64,000 nucleotides of DNA. Source: Hyphococcus formosus. Lineage in GTDB: Bacteria; Pseudomonadota; Alphaproteobacteria; Caulobacterales; Parvularculaceae. The position numbers were made by a program, and so were the translations under genes. A model generated the notes under the pieces. That model was not told the origin of the DNA. It saw only the letters and a list, made by a program, of their open reading frames with translations, and ran no database searches. The stretch covers positions 2,046,001 through 2,110,000 of the forward strand of contig NZ_CP157210.1 in the NCBI RefSeq assembly GCF_046736345.1. Reading direction: 5' to 3'. Shown in pieces: positions 42,707 through 52,033 of this stretch (positions within the stretch are counted from its first letter, which is position 1; the number at the start of each line of letters is the position of its first letter).

Positions 42707-43522
42707 GTGGGGGGCTTCGTAGAACGCGCTTGCGCGCGCAGATATTTATTATCTGCGCTTTTGTTTATCAGCACATTTTCATTTCCCGCTCATGCGTCCC
42801 CTTGGGCACGGCCTGATGGGAATTTCCTTATTATTTCGAGGGCGGAATATTTTTCCGTTGATTTACCACCGGCACAAATCGATGAACCGGTCGGCCGATT
42901 TCAACGGATCGAGTCAAATAGCTATGCCGAATATGGTTTGACCGACGCGATCACCATTGGCGGCAAAGTAATCTACGGAACAACATGGCTTAACAATGCC
43001 AGCCTATCGCACACACAATCCGGCTTTTCCGAGATCGAAGGCTTTGGGCAATACCAAATTCTGCGTAACAGAAATCATGCGGCGTCATTGCGGTTCGCAG
43101 TTGCATCACCCGTTCAATTACAGTCGGGCACCCGATCGAGCCTTCTTGGTAAGGGCGTCGATCTCGATTTCTCGGCGCTTTATGGCCGCGATATCATTTT
43201 TAGGCCGATCAAAATCTTTGCCGCGGCTGAAATAGGCTACCGCAAAAATATTGGCACCAATGCCGATCAAATTCGAAGCCAATTGACCTTGGGGACCGAG
43301 CCGCACGAACGCATTCTCTTCCTGCTCGAAGCCTTTGGCACGCGATCAATGCGAAACGAAACCCAAGGCGGCGCGGATTTCGACGTGATCAAGGTTCAAC
43401 CTTCTCTCGTCGCGAAAATCACAAATCGCTGGTCCATTCAAGCGGGCATGAACCGAGAAATCGCGGGCCGAAATCTTGAATTAGGCCAAACATTTTTCAT
43501 CGGACTGTGGAGCCGGTTTTGA
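42707..43522 (+). CDS. Outer-membrane beta-barrel type hypothetical protein
   Basis: 271 aa, GTG start with GAAAGG 9 bases upstream. Signal peptide (RRYLLSALLFISTFSFPAHA). The mature part alternates polar and hydrophobic residues (SLRFAVASPVQLQSGT, GVDLDFSALYGR, WSIQAGMNREIAGRN) and ends in GLWSRF with a terminal Phe, the hallmark of an outer-membrane barrel of perhaps 12 strands. The family is not recognised, though similar proteins occur near polysaccharide genes. Its stop overlaps the start of the membrane glycosyltransferase gene, so the two are made together. Confidence 0.75.
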   Translation: MGGFVERACARRYLLSALLFISTFSFPAHASPWARPDGNFLIISRAEYFSVDLPPAQIDEPVGRFQRIESNSYAEYGLTDAITIGGKVIYGTTWLNNASLSHTQSGFSEIEGFGQYQILRNRNHAASLRFAVASPVQLQSGTRSSLLGKGVDLDFSALYGRDIIFRPIKIFAAAEIGYRKNIGTNADQIRSQLTLGTEPHERILFLLEAFGTRSMRNETQGGADFDVIKVQPSLVAKITNRWSIQAGMNREIAGRNLELGQTFFIGLWSRF

Positions 43523-45057
43523 GCCTTGATCCGCAACAGGAGAAAACTCTCAGCGATCACGATGGCGCAAACACCGCCCCTTTTTCAAATCTTTCGACCA
43601 CACATTCGCTTCTAATGGGCGACGCCCTTAACGTCGCCGCGATATCCGGCCTTCGTGCCAATCACCCTGACCAATCAGCCTACAAACTTTTCACGCGAAC
43701 GCAACTTGTATTCGCGCTTTGCATTGCGGTGATTGTTTGTGCCGCATTGTTTATTTGGCCGTTTGCAACCATTATCGCGATCAATGGGGCAACGACATTA
43801 TACTTTATAAGCGCAATTCTGTTTCGGGTTTACCTGTTGGTACTTGGGGCCGGTGACAATCCGGCAGAAGCGCCACCCACTGGTTATGACATCGCGTCAC
43901 TGCCGACAATTACAATTCTCTTGCCGCTCTATCACGACGCTGCGGCATTGCCATCATTGGCGCGGGCGATCAATCGGCTCGATTATCCCGCCCATAAAAA
44001 GGATGTGAAATTACTGCTGGAGGCAGATGATCCCGAAACCATTGATGAGGCAAAACGCTTGGGCCTTGATCGCCAATTTGAAATCATAACGATCCCTCCG
44101 CTCGCCCCGCGCACAAAACCAAAAGCCTGCAACTATGGCCTTTATCGCGCCCGTGGCGATCTGATCGTAATTTATGATGCCGAAGACCTGCCCGAGCGCG
44201 ATCAACTTTTAAAGGCCGCACGCGCATTCGATAAGAGCGATCAAAACCTTGCCTGCGTGCAAGCGCGGCTGAACTATTATAACCCCGATGATAATTGGCT
44301 CACGCGCCTTTTCACGCTTGAATATTCGCTCTGGTTCGATTGGCTTTTGCCTGCGCTTTCGCGGCTCGGTGCCCCTATTCCACTTGGCGGCACGTCCAAT
44401 TTCTTCCGCACAAGGATTTTGACAGAAATCGGCGGTTGGGACCCTTATAACGTAACGGAAGACGCGGATCTTGGTTTGCGATTAGCGCGGTTGGGGTACC
44501 GTGTTGATCTGATCAACTCAACGACATTCGAAGAGGCCAATTGCCGTACCCATAATTGGATCAGACAGCGCTCGCGCTGGATGAAGGGGTATTTACAGAC
44601 CTGGCTCGTCCATATGCGCCGCCCCTATTGTATCCTCGCCACCACAGGATTACGCGGCTTTTTAGCGGTTCAACTATTCGTAGCCGGTAATATTTTCAGC
44701 GCCTTGATTAATCCGATCATGTGGTCGCTCTCACTGTTTTGGCTGATCGCAGACCCGCCGCTTCTCTCGCGCCTGTTCCCTACCCCGATTTTACAGCTCA
44801 ACCTCTTTGCGCTTTTTTTCGGAAATTTCTTTTTCGTCGCCATGATGGCGATTGCCCCCCTTAAACGAGGGCTGGGCAAACTGGCCATATATGGCCTGAC
44901 CGCACCCGCATATTGGTTGCTAACCTCGGTCGCCGCCTATAAAGCTGTCTGGCAGTCGGTCACCCGTCTTCATTATTGGGAGAAAACCGACCATATTATT
45001 AGCCGCGCAGCGCAGCAAAAACGTGAAGACGCGCTGAACGATCATTTCGAGCAGTAA
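43519..45057 (+). CDS. Membrane glycosyltransferase, family 2 (cellulose synthase-like)
   Basis: About 512 aa from the TTG at 43519, which overlaps the upstream TGA and has TGGAG 6 bases ahead; GTG 43507 lacks a ribosome site. Two helices (residues about 60-110), then a GT-A domain: ITILLPLYHDAAALPSLARA, EADDPETIDEAK, YDAEDLPERDQ, VTEDADLG and QRSRWMKGYLQTW. These are D, D-x-D, T-E-D and Q-x-x-R-W motifs of processive GT2 enzymes. At least three more C-terminal helices follow. It probably polymerises or transfers sugar at the inner membrane; the sugar is unknown. Paired with an outer-membrane barrel. Confidence 0.88.
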   Translation: MSLDPQQEKTLSDHDGANTAPFSNLSTTHSLLMGDALNVAAISGLRANHPDQSAYKLFTRTQLVFALCIAVIVCAALFIWPFATIIAINGATTLYFISAILFRVYLLVLGAGDNPAEAPPTGYDIASLPTITILLPLYHDAAALPSLARAINRLDYPAHKKDVKLLLEADDPETIDEAKRLGLDRQFEIITIPPLAPRTKPKACNYGLYRARGDLIVIYDAEDLPERDQLLKAARAFDKSDQNLACVQARLNYYNPDDNWLTRLFTLEYSLWFDWLLPALSRLGAPIPLGGTSNFFRTRILTEIGGWDPYNVTEDADLGLRLARLGYRVDLINSTTFEEANCRTHNWIRQRSRWMKGYLQTWLVHMRRPYCILATTGLRGFLAVQLFVAGNIFSALINPIMWSLSLFWLIADPPLLSRLFPTPILQLNLFALFFGNFFFVAMMAIAPLKRGLGKLAIYGLTAPAYWLLTSVAAYKAVWQSVTRLHYWEKTDHIISRAAQQKREDALNDHFEQ

Positions 45058-45069
45058 GAATACGGCCCT

Positions 45070-45924
45070 ATGTCATCTCTATCCGGACACCCCTATTTGA
45101 TCATGAACGGTCTAGGCAATCGGTTTGTCATCATCGACCTTCGCGATAACCCCATGGTTATTGATAATGATCTGGCCAAAAAAATCGCTGATCCGAAAAC
45201 CGGTCCCGGTTGTGATCAGGTGATCACTCTCGAACACCGTAAAGGGATCGACGGTGTGTTCATGGGGATTTGGAATGCCGATGGTGATGAGGTTGGTGCC
45301 TGCGGCAATGCCTCGCGCTGTGTTGGCTGGCTCTTGATGGAAGAGCAGGACGAAAGCGAAACCCGATTCGAAACGGCGAGCGGCGCGCTCCATGCGACAA
45401 AGGTTGGCGACAAACGCATTGCGGTCGATATGGGCGAGCCGAAATTCCATTGGCGCGATATTCCGCTCGCCGAGCAAATGGACGACACCCGCTTTGTTGA
45501 TATCAAATTAGGCCCGATCGACAATCCGGTCCTTTGGGGCCCTTCGACGGTCAATGTCGGTAACCCGCATTGCATCTTTTTCGTTGACGATGTGAACGCT
45601 CATGCGCTCGAAAAATTCGGACCGATGATTGAGCACCATCCGCTCTTCCCTGAACGCGCGAATGTTTCCATCGCCCAAGTAACCAGCAAACACGCGATCC
45701 GCCTTCGCGTGTGGGAACGCGGTGCGGGCATCACCAAAGCCTGCGGCACCGCCGCTTGTGCCGCACTGGTTTGCGCCCACCGGCGGCGATTAACCGGACG
45801 CAAGGCTGTTATCACGCTGGATGGCGGCGATCTTGCGGTTGAATGGCGCGAAGACGATAATCGCATCATCATGACCGGGCCGATATCACTTGACGAAAAA
45901 GGCGAATTCGGGACCGACTTCTAA
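45070..45924 (+). CDS. dapF: Diaminopimelate epimerase
   Basis: 284 aa. The two catalytic Cys lie in EVGACGNASRCVGWLLM and GITKACGTAACAAL, and FLIMNGLGNRFV-type opening (YLIMNGLGNRFVIIDLR) and NVGNPHCIFFVDDV complete the family pattern. It interconverts LL- and meso-diaminopimelate for lysine and peptidoglycan synthesis. The thymidine kinase gene follows after one base. Confidence 0.96.
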   Translation: MSSLSGHPYLIMNGLGNRFVIIDLRDNPMVIDNDLAKKIADPKTGPGCDQVITLEHRKGIDGVFMGIWNADGDEVGACGNASRCVGWLLMEEQDESETRFETASGALHATKVGDKRIAVDMGEPKFHWRDIPLAEQMDDTRFVDIKLGPIDNPVLWGPSTVNVGNPHCIFFVDDVNAHALEKFGPMIEHHPLFPERANVSIAQVTSKHAIRLRVWERGAGITKACGTAACAALVCAHRRRLTGRKAVITLDGGDLAVEWREDDNRIIMTGPISLDEKGEFGTDF

Positions 45925-45925
45925 A

Positions 45926-46504
45926 ATGGCAAAGCTCTATTTCAATTATGCGGCGATGAATGCCGGTAAGTCGACAACCCTATTACAAGCGAGCTTCAAT
46001 TACCGTGAACGCGGTATGGACACGATTGAATTTACCGCCAAGATCGATAACCGGGTTGAAACCGGCGTCATCGCGTCACGTATCGGCCTTCGTAAAGACG
46101 CTTATCTATTTGATCGGGATACGAACCTGTTTGATGTTGTCCGCAATGCGGTCACACAAAAACCCGCGGCCTGTGTGTTTCTCGACGAAGCTCAATTTTT
46201 GAATGCGCTTCAGGTTACGCAACTCGCGCAGATCGTCGATGAATTGAACATACCAGTCATGTGTTATGGCTTGCGCACTGATTTCAGCGGTGAGCTATTC
46301 GAGGGCAGCGCGCGACTTTTGGCGGTCGCGGATGAGATTCGCGAGCTGAAAACGATATGCCGTTGCGGCAGCAAAGCGACAATGAATCTGCGGATTGACG
46401 CCGCCGGCAATGCAGTCACCAGCGGCGCAAAGATCGAAATTGGCGGCAATGATCGCTATGTCCCGCTTTGCCGCAAACATTTCTACGAGGCGTTCAATCG
46501 GTAA
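45926..46504 (+). CDS. tdk: Thymidine kinase
   Basis: 192 aa from ATG 45926, one base after the dapF stop. Type II kinase: P-loop NAGKSTTLLQASFNYRERG, Mg-binding VFLDEAQFLNALQVTQL, lasso loop with C-x-C (CRCGSKATMN) and a later Cys (VPLCRKHFYEAF) that bind zinc. It phosphorylates thymidine in the salvage pathway; presence in alphaproteobacteria is patchy. Coupling with dapF is positional only. Its end is 1 base from the convergent ppc stop. Confidence 0.95.
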   Translation: MAKLYFNYAAMNAGKSTTLLQASFNYRERGMDTIEFTAKIDNRVETGVIASRIGLRKDAYLFDRDTNLFDVVRNAVTQKPAACVFLDEAQFLNALQVTQLAQIVDELNIPVMCYGLRTDFSGELFEGSARLLAVADEIRELKTICRCGSKATMNLRIDAAGNAVTSGAKIEIGGNDRYVPLCRKHFYEAFNR

Positions 46505-46505
46505 A

Positions 46506-49316
46506 TTATCCGAACGCCCCGTAATGATTTGCGATGGCTTCGCTTAACGTTCGCGAAGCGACCGAAATTTCGCGAAGCGGCCAGATGATCTCACGATGAA
46601 TTTCGGGATAGGCACCGCCCTCTGCGTCGATATCCTCGACCTTTTCATCGAGCCCTGAGAACATATTCCCGCCTTTACTATTGGCCGGGAAGATGCGGCC
46701 CAGTAGGTCCGCGGTTTCATCAATTCTGAGATCCAGCGTCATCTCGATTAGATTGCGATGCTCAACATCGTGACGGCGCGAGAATGGCGGTGCACTCGCT
46801 ACCAACGAGACTGCTTTCGCCATGAGGGCCTGACGAACCGCATGCAGAACACATAACCGGTCGCGATTTACGGTTTCTTTTCGCATGCCCGATAAATCAA
46901 CGGCGCCGATCATTTCATCGAAATGACGAAGGTCACTGGAAACAAAGTCTGCAAGATGTTGAAACGCTTGCGACGTACCGCTGTCTTCCAAAGCCATTTG
47001 CGCGGCCTCATAGGAATCTGCAGCTTTACCCGCCCCGGCACTCACGGCCATCGCCGACCAATAACCGGGCGCATAAATATCAGCATAGGCACGAAGTACC
47101 GACACATCGGTCAGATCGCGGGCATGCACAGCCATCGCCATCAAAGCGCGCATTCGCGTCGAGCCTTCGACCTGTTCGACAAAACGGTCAGGCTCCTTGC
47201 CCGCGGCCTTCCCGAAACCGCCGGAAACATTCACCGGCGCACCCAACTGCTGAAGAATGGCATTATGCGGAATCGCCCGTAACGCGCTTAGGTCAAACCC
47301 ACCACTTTGTGACCGTTTCGTTTGGCGGGAACCGGTTTTGAACAAAAGCCGAAGCGCAAAGCCGGATAGGATTTTGCGGTAATCTTCCCGTTCGAACAAT
47401 CCTTCCTGCCATGTCTTCAGGCCGCGATACACATCCCATGAATAATTGATATCGCTATAAAACCGGTCTTCCTGAGCTGCTTCGGGGATTGAGCGGGAAT
47501 GGGCCCACACCATCGCCATTGTTTGCGCTGCCAGCTCAGGCGTTTGGAAATGCGTATAGCCTTCGCCGCCCTGGAAACTACATTCCGTACGGAGACGAAT
47601 GTTCTCTTTTGCAAAGCGCGACCGAACCCAAGGGGTTGTCAAATGATCGAGCCGATTACTGAAAGAACCCGGATGCGCCCCGCGCCCCATGGATTCGCCA
47701 TGCGTGTTGAACACCAAGGCTTCAATGCCGGGCAGGTCCGCCGCGCCAAGGGCCCGCGCAAAAAGAACCTGCAACCGTTCAATCGCCAGATCCGCCGCGC
47801 ATTGCCCCATAAACCGGCCTGAGTCAGAAAAGCCGAGTTGAATACTCATGACCCCGCGGCCAGAAACGTAATCCCGATATTCCGGTTCGCGCAGAAGGCG
47901 TTCGATAAAGCGGCCGCCGCTTTCGAGCGCTTGCGGGGTTTCAAATAGGGGTGAGATGTCCAGCTTATGTTCAACGCCATAAAGACGCGCAAGATAGACC
48001 GCCCCCATGATGGTCGCGGGCGCTTCGCATTCAGCAATCAAAAACCGGATGGGCGTATCGGCATCAATATGTTTCAGGATCTGTGCACAGAGCATGAATT
48101 GACGGCGCGCCGTCATTTTCTCCAAGAAGACAGAGCCAAAATTAACCGCTCGCCGTTGCGCCGCCATAGCCTTTTTCGCTGCCACATCAAGCGCAGAACG
48201 GCCTAGAAAACCGGTATCCGGATCAAGGCCGAGATCTGCCCGAAGGGCAGAGCGCACCTGCGCCGAATTGACCCGCAAATGAATGCGCGCGAGGCCCAAA
48301 CCATAAGATTCCATCTCGGCGCGAAGGAGCAACAGTTCCGCCTTGCGCGCATCGCTATCGCTTTCTTCAATTTCTTTCGTCAGCGCCTCAACGATGGGAT
48401 CAAGCGATGTGAGCCGTGCCGGATTTTCGTCGGTCAACAAATTTGCCGCCTGCACTACGGTTGACGGGTCATCCAGATCCCCAGCAAATGCCTTTGCTTG
48501 TTGTTCGGCGAGTTTTGCCGATGCCGTGAGCTGGCTTAGCAAATCCTGCAAAGATTTTGACGGCGTCTCACCCTGAATTTTCTGTAGCGAAGCGACATAT
48601 CGCTGGAGTTGCTTTGCTTTTTCATCGATCCGTATGCGAATGGATTCGCCCCAATGAATATCGGTTCGCCCATCAAGATCATAACCAACCCATGTGGCAA
48701 CGCTTAAAGGTTGCAATCGCAGGTCCGCCCATTTTTCTGGGAAATGTTTTTGCGCCACATTCAGGATCGCGCGGTTGATCCGTGCCACGGCCTCCTGCGC
48801 ATTGGCGATGGCTTTGCGAGCCTCATCATGTTCGTAACGCAGCGTGATCTGGTCATCGCCTTCGTCAACTTTGGCAAGCTTCTGTCGCCAATCGGTTTTG
48901 TCCGAATCGCTTCCATTCACCGGATAAGCAGCAAGCACATCCCGCCGCGCCGCGCTAAGGGCAAAGGTAGGGTGGGCTGTAAAAACGACCCCTTCCGGCG
49001 CGCCTTCAACAGCCGCTTTGAATTCTTCGAAGCCGCCTTGGGCCAGTTGGGCCAAAATATCTTCCAGTGCACAGGCCCCGTCTCCCCGCCGGAGGTGGAA
49101 GGCTTCTGCACGATCCTCGAAAGACCGATCATTCAGATCATTTGCGATCGCCGTCAGGCTGCCAATCGAAACCTCACCAGATTCCAACCCCAGAAATAGC
49201 GCAGAAGCCAGACGTGAAACCGGGTTCAGATGGGGATCATTGTCGCTTTCCCCGGAAAACCGACGAAAATCGGACAAAAGACGGTCGACATTTTTCGCAA
49301 CTGGTTGATCGTTCAT
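46506..49316 (-). CDS. ppc: Phosphoenolpyruvate carboxylase
   Basis: 936 aa from ATG 49316 (MNDQPVAKN), with AAGGGAACATA upstream; the frame extends to 49382 without a ribosome site. VFTAHPTFALSAARR (catalytic His), VGYDLDGRTDIHWGESIRIR and FSDSGRFMGQCAADLAIE are related to but diverge from the canonical ppc motifs (TAHPTE, GGDRDGNP, GYSDSGKDAG), so this is an unusual branch. It would carboxylate PEP to oxaloacetate to refill the TCA cycle. The altered motifs raise the question of activity, see findings. Confidence 0.82.
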   Translation of the reverse strand: MNDQPVAKNVDRLLSDFRRFSGESDNDPHLNPVSRLASALFLGLESGEVSIGSLTAIANDLNDRSFEDRAEAFHLRRGDGACALEDILAQLAQGGFEEFKAAVEGAPEGVVFTAHPTFALSAARRDVLAAYPVNGSDSDKTDWRQKLAKVDEGDDQITLRYEHDEARKAIANAQEAVARINRAILNVAQKHFPEKWADLRLQPLSVATWVGYDLDGRTDIHWGESIRIRIDEKAKQLQRYVASLQKIQGETPSKSLQDLLSQLTASAKLAEQQAKAFAGDLDDPSTVVQAANLLTDENPARLTSLDPIVEALTKEIEESDSDARKAELLLLRAEMESYGLGLARIHLRVNSAQVRSALRADLGLDPDTGFLGRSALDVAAKKAMAAQRRAVNFGSVFLEKMTARRQFMLCAQILKHIDADTPIRFLIAECEAPATIMGAVYLARLYGVEHKLDISPLFETPQALESGGRFIERLLREPEYRDYVSGRGVMSIQLGFSDSGRFMGQCAADLAIERLQVLFARALGAADLPGIEALVFNTHGESMGRGAHPGSFSNRLDHLTTPWVRSRFAKENIRLRTECSFQGGEGYTHFQTPELAAQTMAMVWAHSRSIPEAAQEDRFYSDINYSWDVYRGLKTWQEGLFEREDYRKILSGFALRLLFKTGSRQTKRSQSGGFDLSALRAIPHNAILQQLGAPVNVSGGFGKAAGKEPDRFVEQVEGSTRMRALMAMAVHARDLTDVSVLRAYADIYAPGYWSAMAVSAGAGKAADSYEAAQMALEDSGTSQAFQHLADFVSSDLRHFDEMIGAVDLSGMRKETVNRDRLCVLHAVRQALMAKAVSLVASAPPFSRRHDVEHRNLIEMTLDLRIDETADLLGRIFPANSKGGNMFSGLDEKVEDIDAEGGAYPEIHREIIWPLREISVASRTLSEAIANHYGAFG

Positions 49317-49541
49317 TATGTTCCCTTGGCCTGCGTAATTGTGTGCTGCAACATAGGCAAACTGCCCAGCGCGAACCACCACAAACTGAGGGAAAAACTT
49401 TAGTTCAACACATTTTTTTGACGCTTATGAACGCGCACAAAAGATTGCGCAGCACAACCTGCTAAAAAATAGAAATAATCCTGCGCAAATTGGTATGGTA
49501 CCTAGAGCAATACGACTAATTTATGGACCGCGCCCGCCAAA

Positions 49542-50312
49542 TCAAAGGCAAGAAGAAATCTGCTCAGAGGTTCGTTGCAGCACGCCGAGAATTTCGCTTT
49601 CCATATATTCCATCGAAATTCGCGATGCCGGGCAGCACACATTCAACGCGGCAATGACCTTGGAGCCCCCCCGGTAGATCGGCACGGAAATTGACCGCAA
49701 ACCCGGTTCCATCTCCTGATCGACCATGCTGTATCCATCTTCGCGGACTTTCTGGACGACCTCACGGAGCTTCTCTTTTGACGTAATGGTGGTTGGCGTA
49801 TGCAACTCCATCTTCACTTCGCTCAGATATTGCTCAAACGCCTTTTCGCTCTCACCCGCGAGGAGAACCCGGCCGGTTGATGTTCCGTATGCGGGCCCAC
49901 GATTGCCTACCGTAATACCGATACTGATACGCCGGTCGACCGTTGCACGCGCAATATAGATCACGTCATGCCCCGTAAGGACAGCAACGAAAACCGACTC
50001 GTTAAGCTCTTTCGACATGTCATTAATGATCGGCTGAATCACTTCGAGCATATTCATCGAAGACAGAGCGGAATAGCCTAACTCCAATATCTTTGGCTTG
50101 AGGTTGAAATAGTTCCCCTCTTTCTCAGCGTAGCCTTCCTGCACCAATGTCAAAAGGAAACGACGCGCCGAGGCGCGCGTCATCCCTGTTTCTTCGGCGA
50201 TATTAGTTAACGTCATTTGCGGACGGTCGCGCTTGAATGCGCGAATAACTTCGAGCCCACGCGCCAAGGAATTGACGTAATCACGCTCGTTAATTTCTAC
50301 TTCTTCTTTCAC
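49542..50312 (-). CDS. IclR-family regulator (PcaR/PobR-like)
   Basis: 256 aa. An N-terminal winged helix (SLARGLEVIRAFKRDRPQMT, LTNIAEETGMTRASARRFLL) and a C-terminal effector domain (NESVFVAVLTGHDVIYIARA, GPAYGTSTGRVLLAG, GLRSISVPIYRGGSKVIAAL). The features match the aromatic-pathway subgroup (PcaR, PobR, CatR). It stands directly downstream of the peptidase block, co-directional, 310 bases away with its own promoter region. No aromatic degradation genes are present, so control of the neighbouring block is plausible but unproven. Confidence 0.92.
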   Translation of the reverse strand: MKEEVEINERDYVNSLARGLEVIRAFKRDRPQMTLTNIAEETGMTRASARRFLLTLVQEGYAEKEGNYFNLKPKILELGYSALSSMNMLEVIQPIINDMSKELNESVFVAVLTGHDVIYIARATVDRRISIGITVGNRGPAYGTSTGRVLLAGESEKAFEQYLSEVKMELHTPTTITSKEKLREVVQKVREDGYSMVDQEMEPGLRSISVPIYRGGSKVIAALNVCCPASRISMEYMESEILGVLQRTSEQISSCL

Positions 50313-50622
50313 GCCCAGCTATTCCCCAAATCTGTTTTTTTCATTCGGTCGTCTATGTGAAGCTTCGGCCCTGATAGGATCTTCTGTTCTGTTTTTGTTA
50401 TAAAAACTATCATCGCCGATGCCAAGCGCCGGCTTAGCCCGCTCTTTCGCCCCCCATGCGATAGAGCCTCCAGCTTTAAAACTCGGCCTTCTGCCCTTTT
50501 TTGCGCGCCGCGGATTACATTTCGGCGCGAACCTCGCCCCTCGCCCGCAAATGGCTCATGGAGACCACCTGCGAAACGAGATGCTGATTGCCATGATAGG
50601 CAATACTTATTTGGCCTACGGA
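50313..50622. other. Gene-free 310 bases between IclR gene and M24 peptidase
   Basis: Upstream region of the IclR gene. GTTTTT (50391-50396) and AAAAAC (50402-50407) form an inverted repeat with a 5-base spacer, a possible operator. The remainder to 50622 is GC-rich with no reading frame that looks coding, and no clear terminator for the peptidase gene. Confidence 0.45.
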
Positions 50623-51969
50623 CTATGGAAGCCTCGGAATGAGGTGAAGCTCCGTCTGACGACCATCAATATAACGGAAGTCTTCGCCATCGAAATAACC
50701 ATCGACTTCGAGCATGAACCGCACTTCCTGATTATCCCATTCCGGCACTTTCGAAATCGCATTGAGCTCGATTGAATAAGCGGTATCGGGGCGCATTTTA
50801 TAATCGCCTCTCACCGGTGTGCCGTTTTGCTGCTCCCATGACCCAATCGTAGGTCCTGCACCGTGGCCGTGATAGCCAATCGGATGGGTATAGATCGTTG
50901 GGTTAAGACCGCGTCTGATCGCTTTTTTCCGTGCAGCAAAGAGAATGTTGTTGCCGCTGACGCCCGTCTTGAATTCAGACGTCAACGCATCCTGAACGCC
51001 ATTCGCATCGCTAAGCCCCTTGCGAAGGCCCTTTGGCGCGGCGGTTTCGCCAGGCTTGAGAACATAAGCCATTTGCTGCGTGTCTGTTTTCAAACCCATA
51101 TAGTCCATGCAGAAATCCACATGAAGCAAATCACCGGGCATAATGGTCTGACCATTTTCAAGCACCATGCTGTCAATGGCAAATGTTTCCATTGCATTGC
51201 GCTGTACACTGACGCTTGGTTGGCACCATGGCTCAACATCAAGCTCCGCAAGGCGCTCTCTATACCACCAAACAACTTGCGATGTTGTTGTCACGCCCGG
51301 AGTAATCACGGCCTCTGAAAGGCCTTCCTCAACGATTGAATGCGCAACCCGCATAATCGTTTGATAGGTATTCATTTCCGCCGGAATACGCGTTTCCAGC
51401 CAGCCAACCGCTAACGCGTCGTGGCTGACAATACGTTTCGAAAGCTCAGGGCCAATCGCCGCGCGGAATTGCCGGTCCTGACTGACTGACAAACCATCCG
51501 CCAATGGGAAGTGATCGGAAATATTGACCGCAATATTCTTTGGGTTCCGTTCACGGATAATTTCTTCAACCCGCGCCCACTGATCTGGCTGGGTATCCGG
51601 ATCCCAAGCGGATGGGAAAACGTCTCCGACGGGGTACCGGGCTACAGCAAGGCGTTCAACGTTTTCGCCATTATCGAAAAAGATCAAAACCATGCGGCGA
51701 CGCGCCGACATCCACGTCGCCGGTAACATGGTCTCAAGGACAGGATCTTCGTTATATTCGCGGGCGATCAACACCCACATCTCGACGCCATTTTCGCGCA
51801 TCAAGGCAGGAACAACCGTATCAAGACGTTCCTTGAGCCACTGATCCTGAATTTTGGCCCGTTGTTGCAACGAGACCATTCCCGGCGTTGGCAGTTCATT
51901 TTGTTGCGCAATCGCTGGCGATGCCGACGCAACGACCGCAGCTAAAAGTGACGAAACGACTTTTTTCAT
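50623..51969 (-). CDS. Secreted M24-fold metallopeptidase, paralogue A
   Basis: 448 aa from ATG 51969 (AGGAACAAA upstream). Sec signal (KKVVSSLLAAVVASASPAIA). The N-terminal domain (RLDTVVPALMRENGVEMWVL) resembles creatinase N. The catalytic domain keeps five expected ligands: two Asp eleven residues apart in HVDFCMDYMGLKTDTQQ, His in THPIGYHGHGAGPTIG, Glu in YSIELNA and Glu in FMLEVDGYF. Prolidase, aminopeptidase P or creatinase-like activity in the periplasm is expected. Close tandem paralogue of the gene at 52034 (shared REYNEDPV, GWLETRxPxEM, WWYR). Last gene of the block. Confidence 0.9.
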   Translation of the reverse strand: MKKVVSSLLAAVVASASPAIAQQNELPTPGMVSLQQRAKIQDQWLKERLDTVVPALMRENGVEMWVLIAREYNEDPVLETMLPATWMSARRRMVLIFFDNGENVERLAVARYPVGDVFPSAWDPDTQPDQWARVEEIIRERNPKNIAVNISDHFPLADGLSVSQDRQFRAAIGPELSKRIVSHDALAVGWLETRIPAEMNTYQTIMRVAHSIVEEGLSEAVITPGVTTTSQVVWWYRERLAELDVEPWCQPSVSVQRNAMETFAIDSMVLENGQTIMPGDLLHVDFCMDYMGLKTDTQQMAYVLKPGETAAPKGLRKGLSDANGVQDALTSEFKTGVSGNNILFAARKKAIRRGLNPTIYTHPIGYHGHGAGPTIGSWEQQNGTPVRGDYKMRPDTAYSIELNAISKVPEWDNQEVRFMLEVDGYFDGEDFRYIDGRQTELHLIPRLP

Positions 51970-52033
51970 TTTGTTCCTATTCCTTATTCGAACCGCGATA
52001 CCCGACAAAAGTCAGCGAAGATCGATTTATTGT

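Noticed and set aside
50419..50775. Plus-strand open frame of 118 codons near the end of M24 paralogue A
   Set aside because: Half of it is antisense to the peptidase gene and the sequence is not protein-like.
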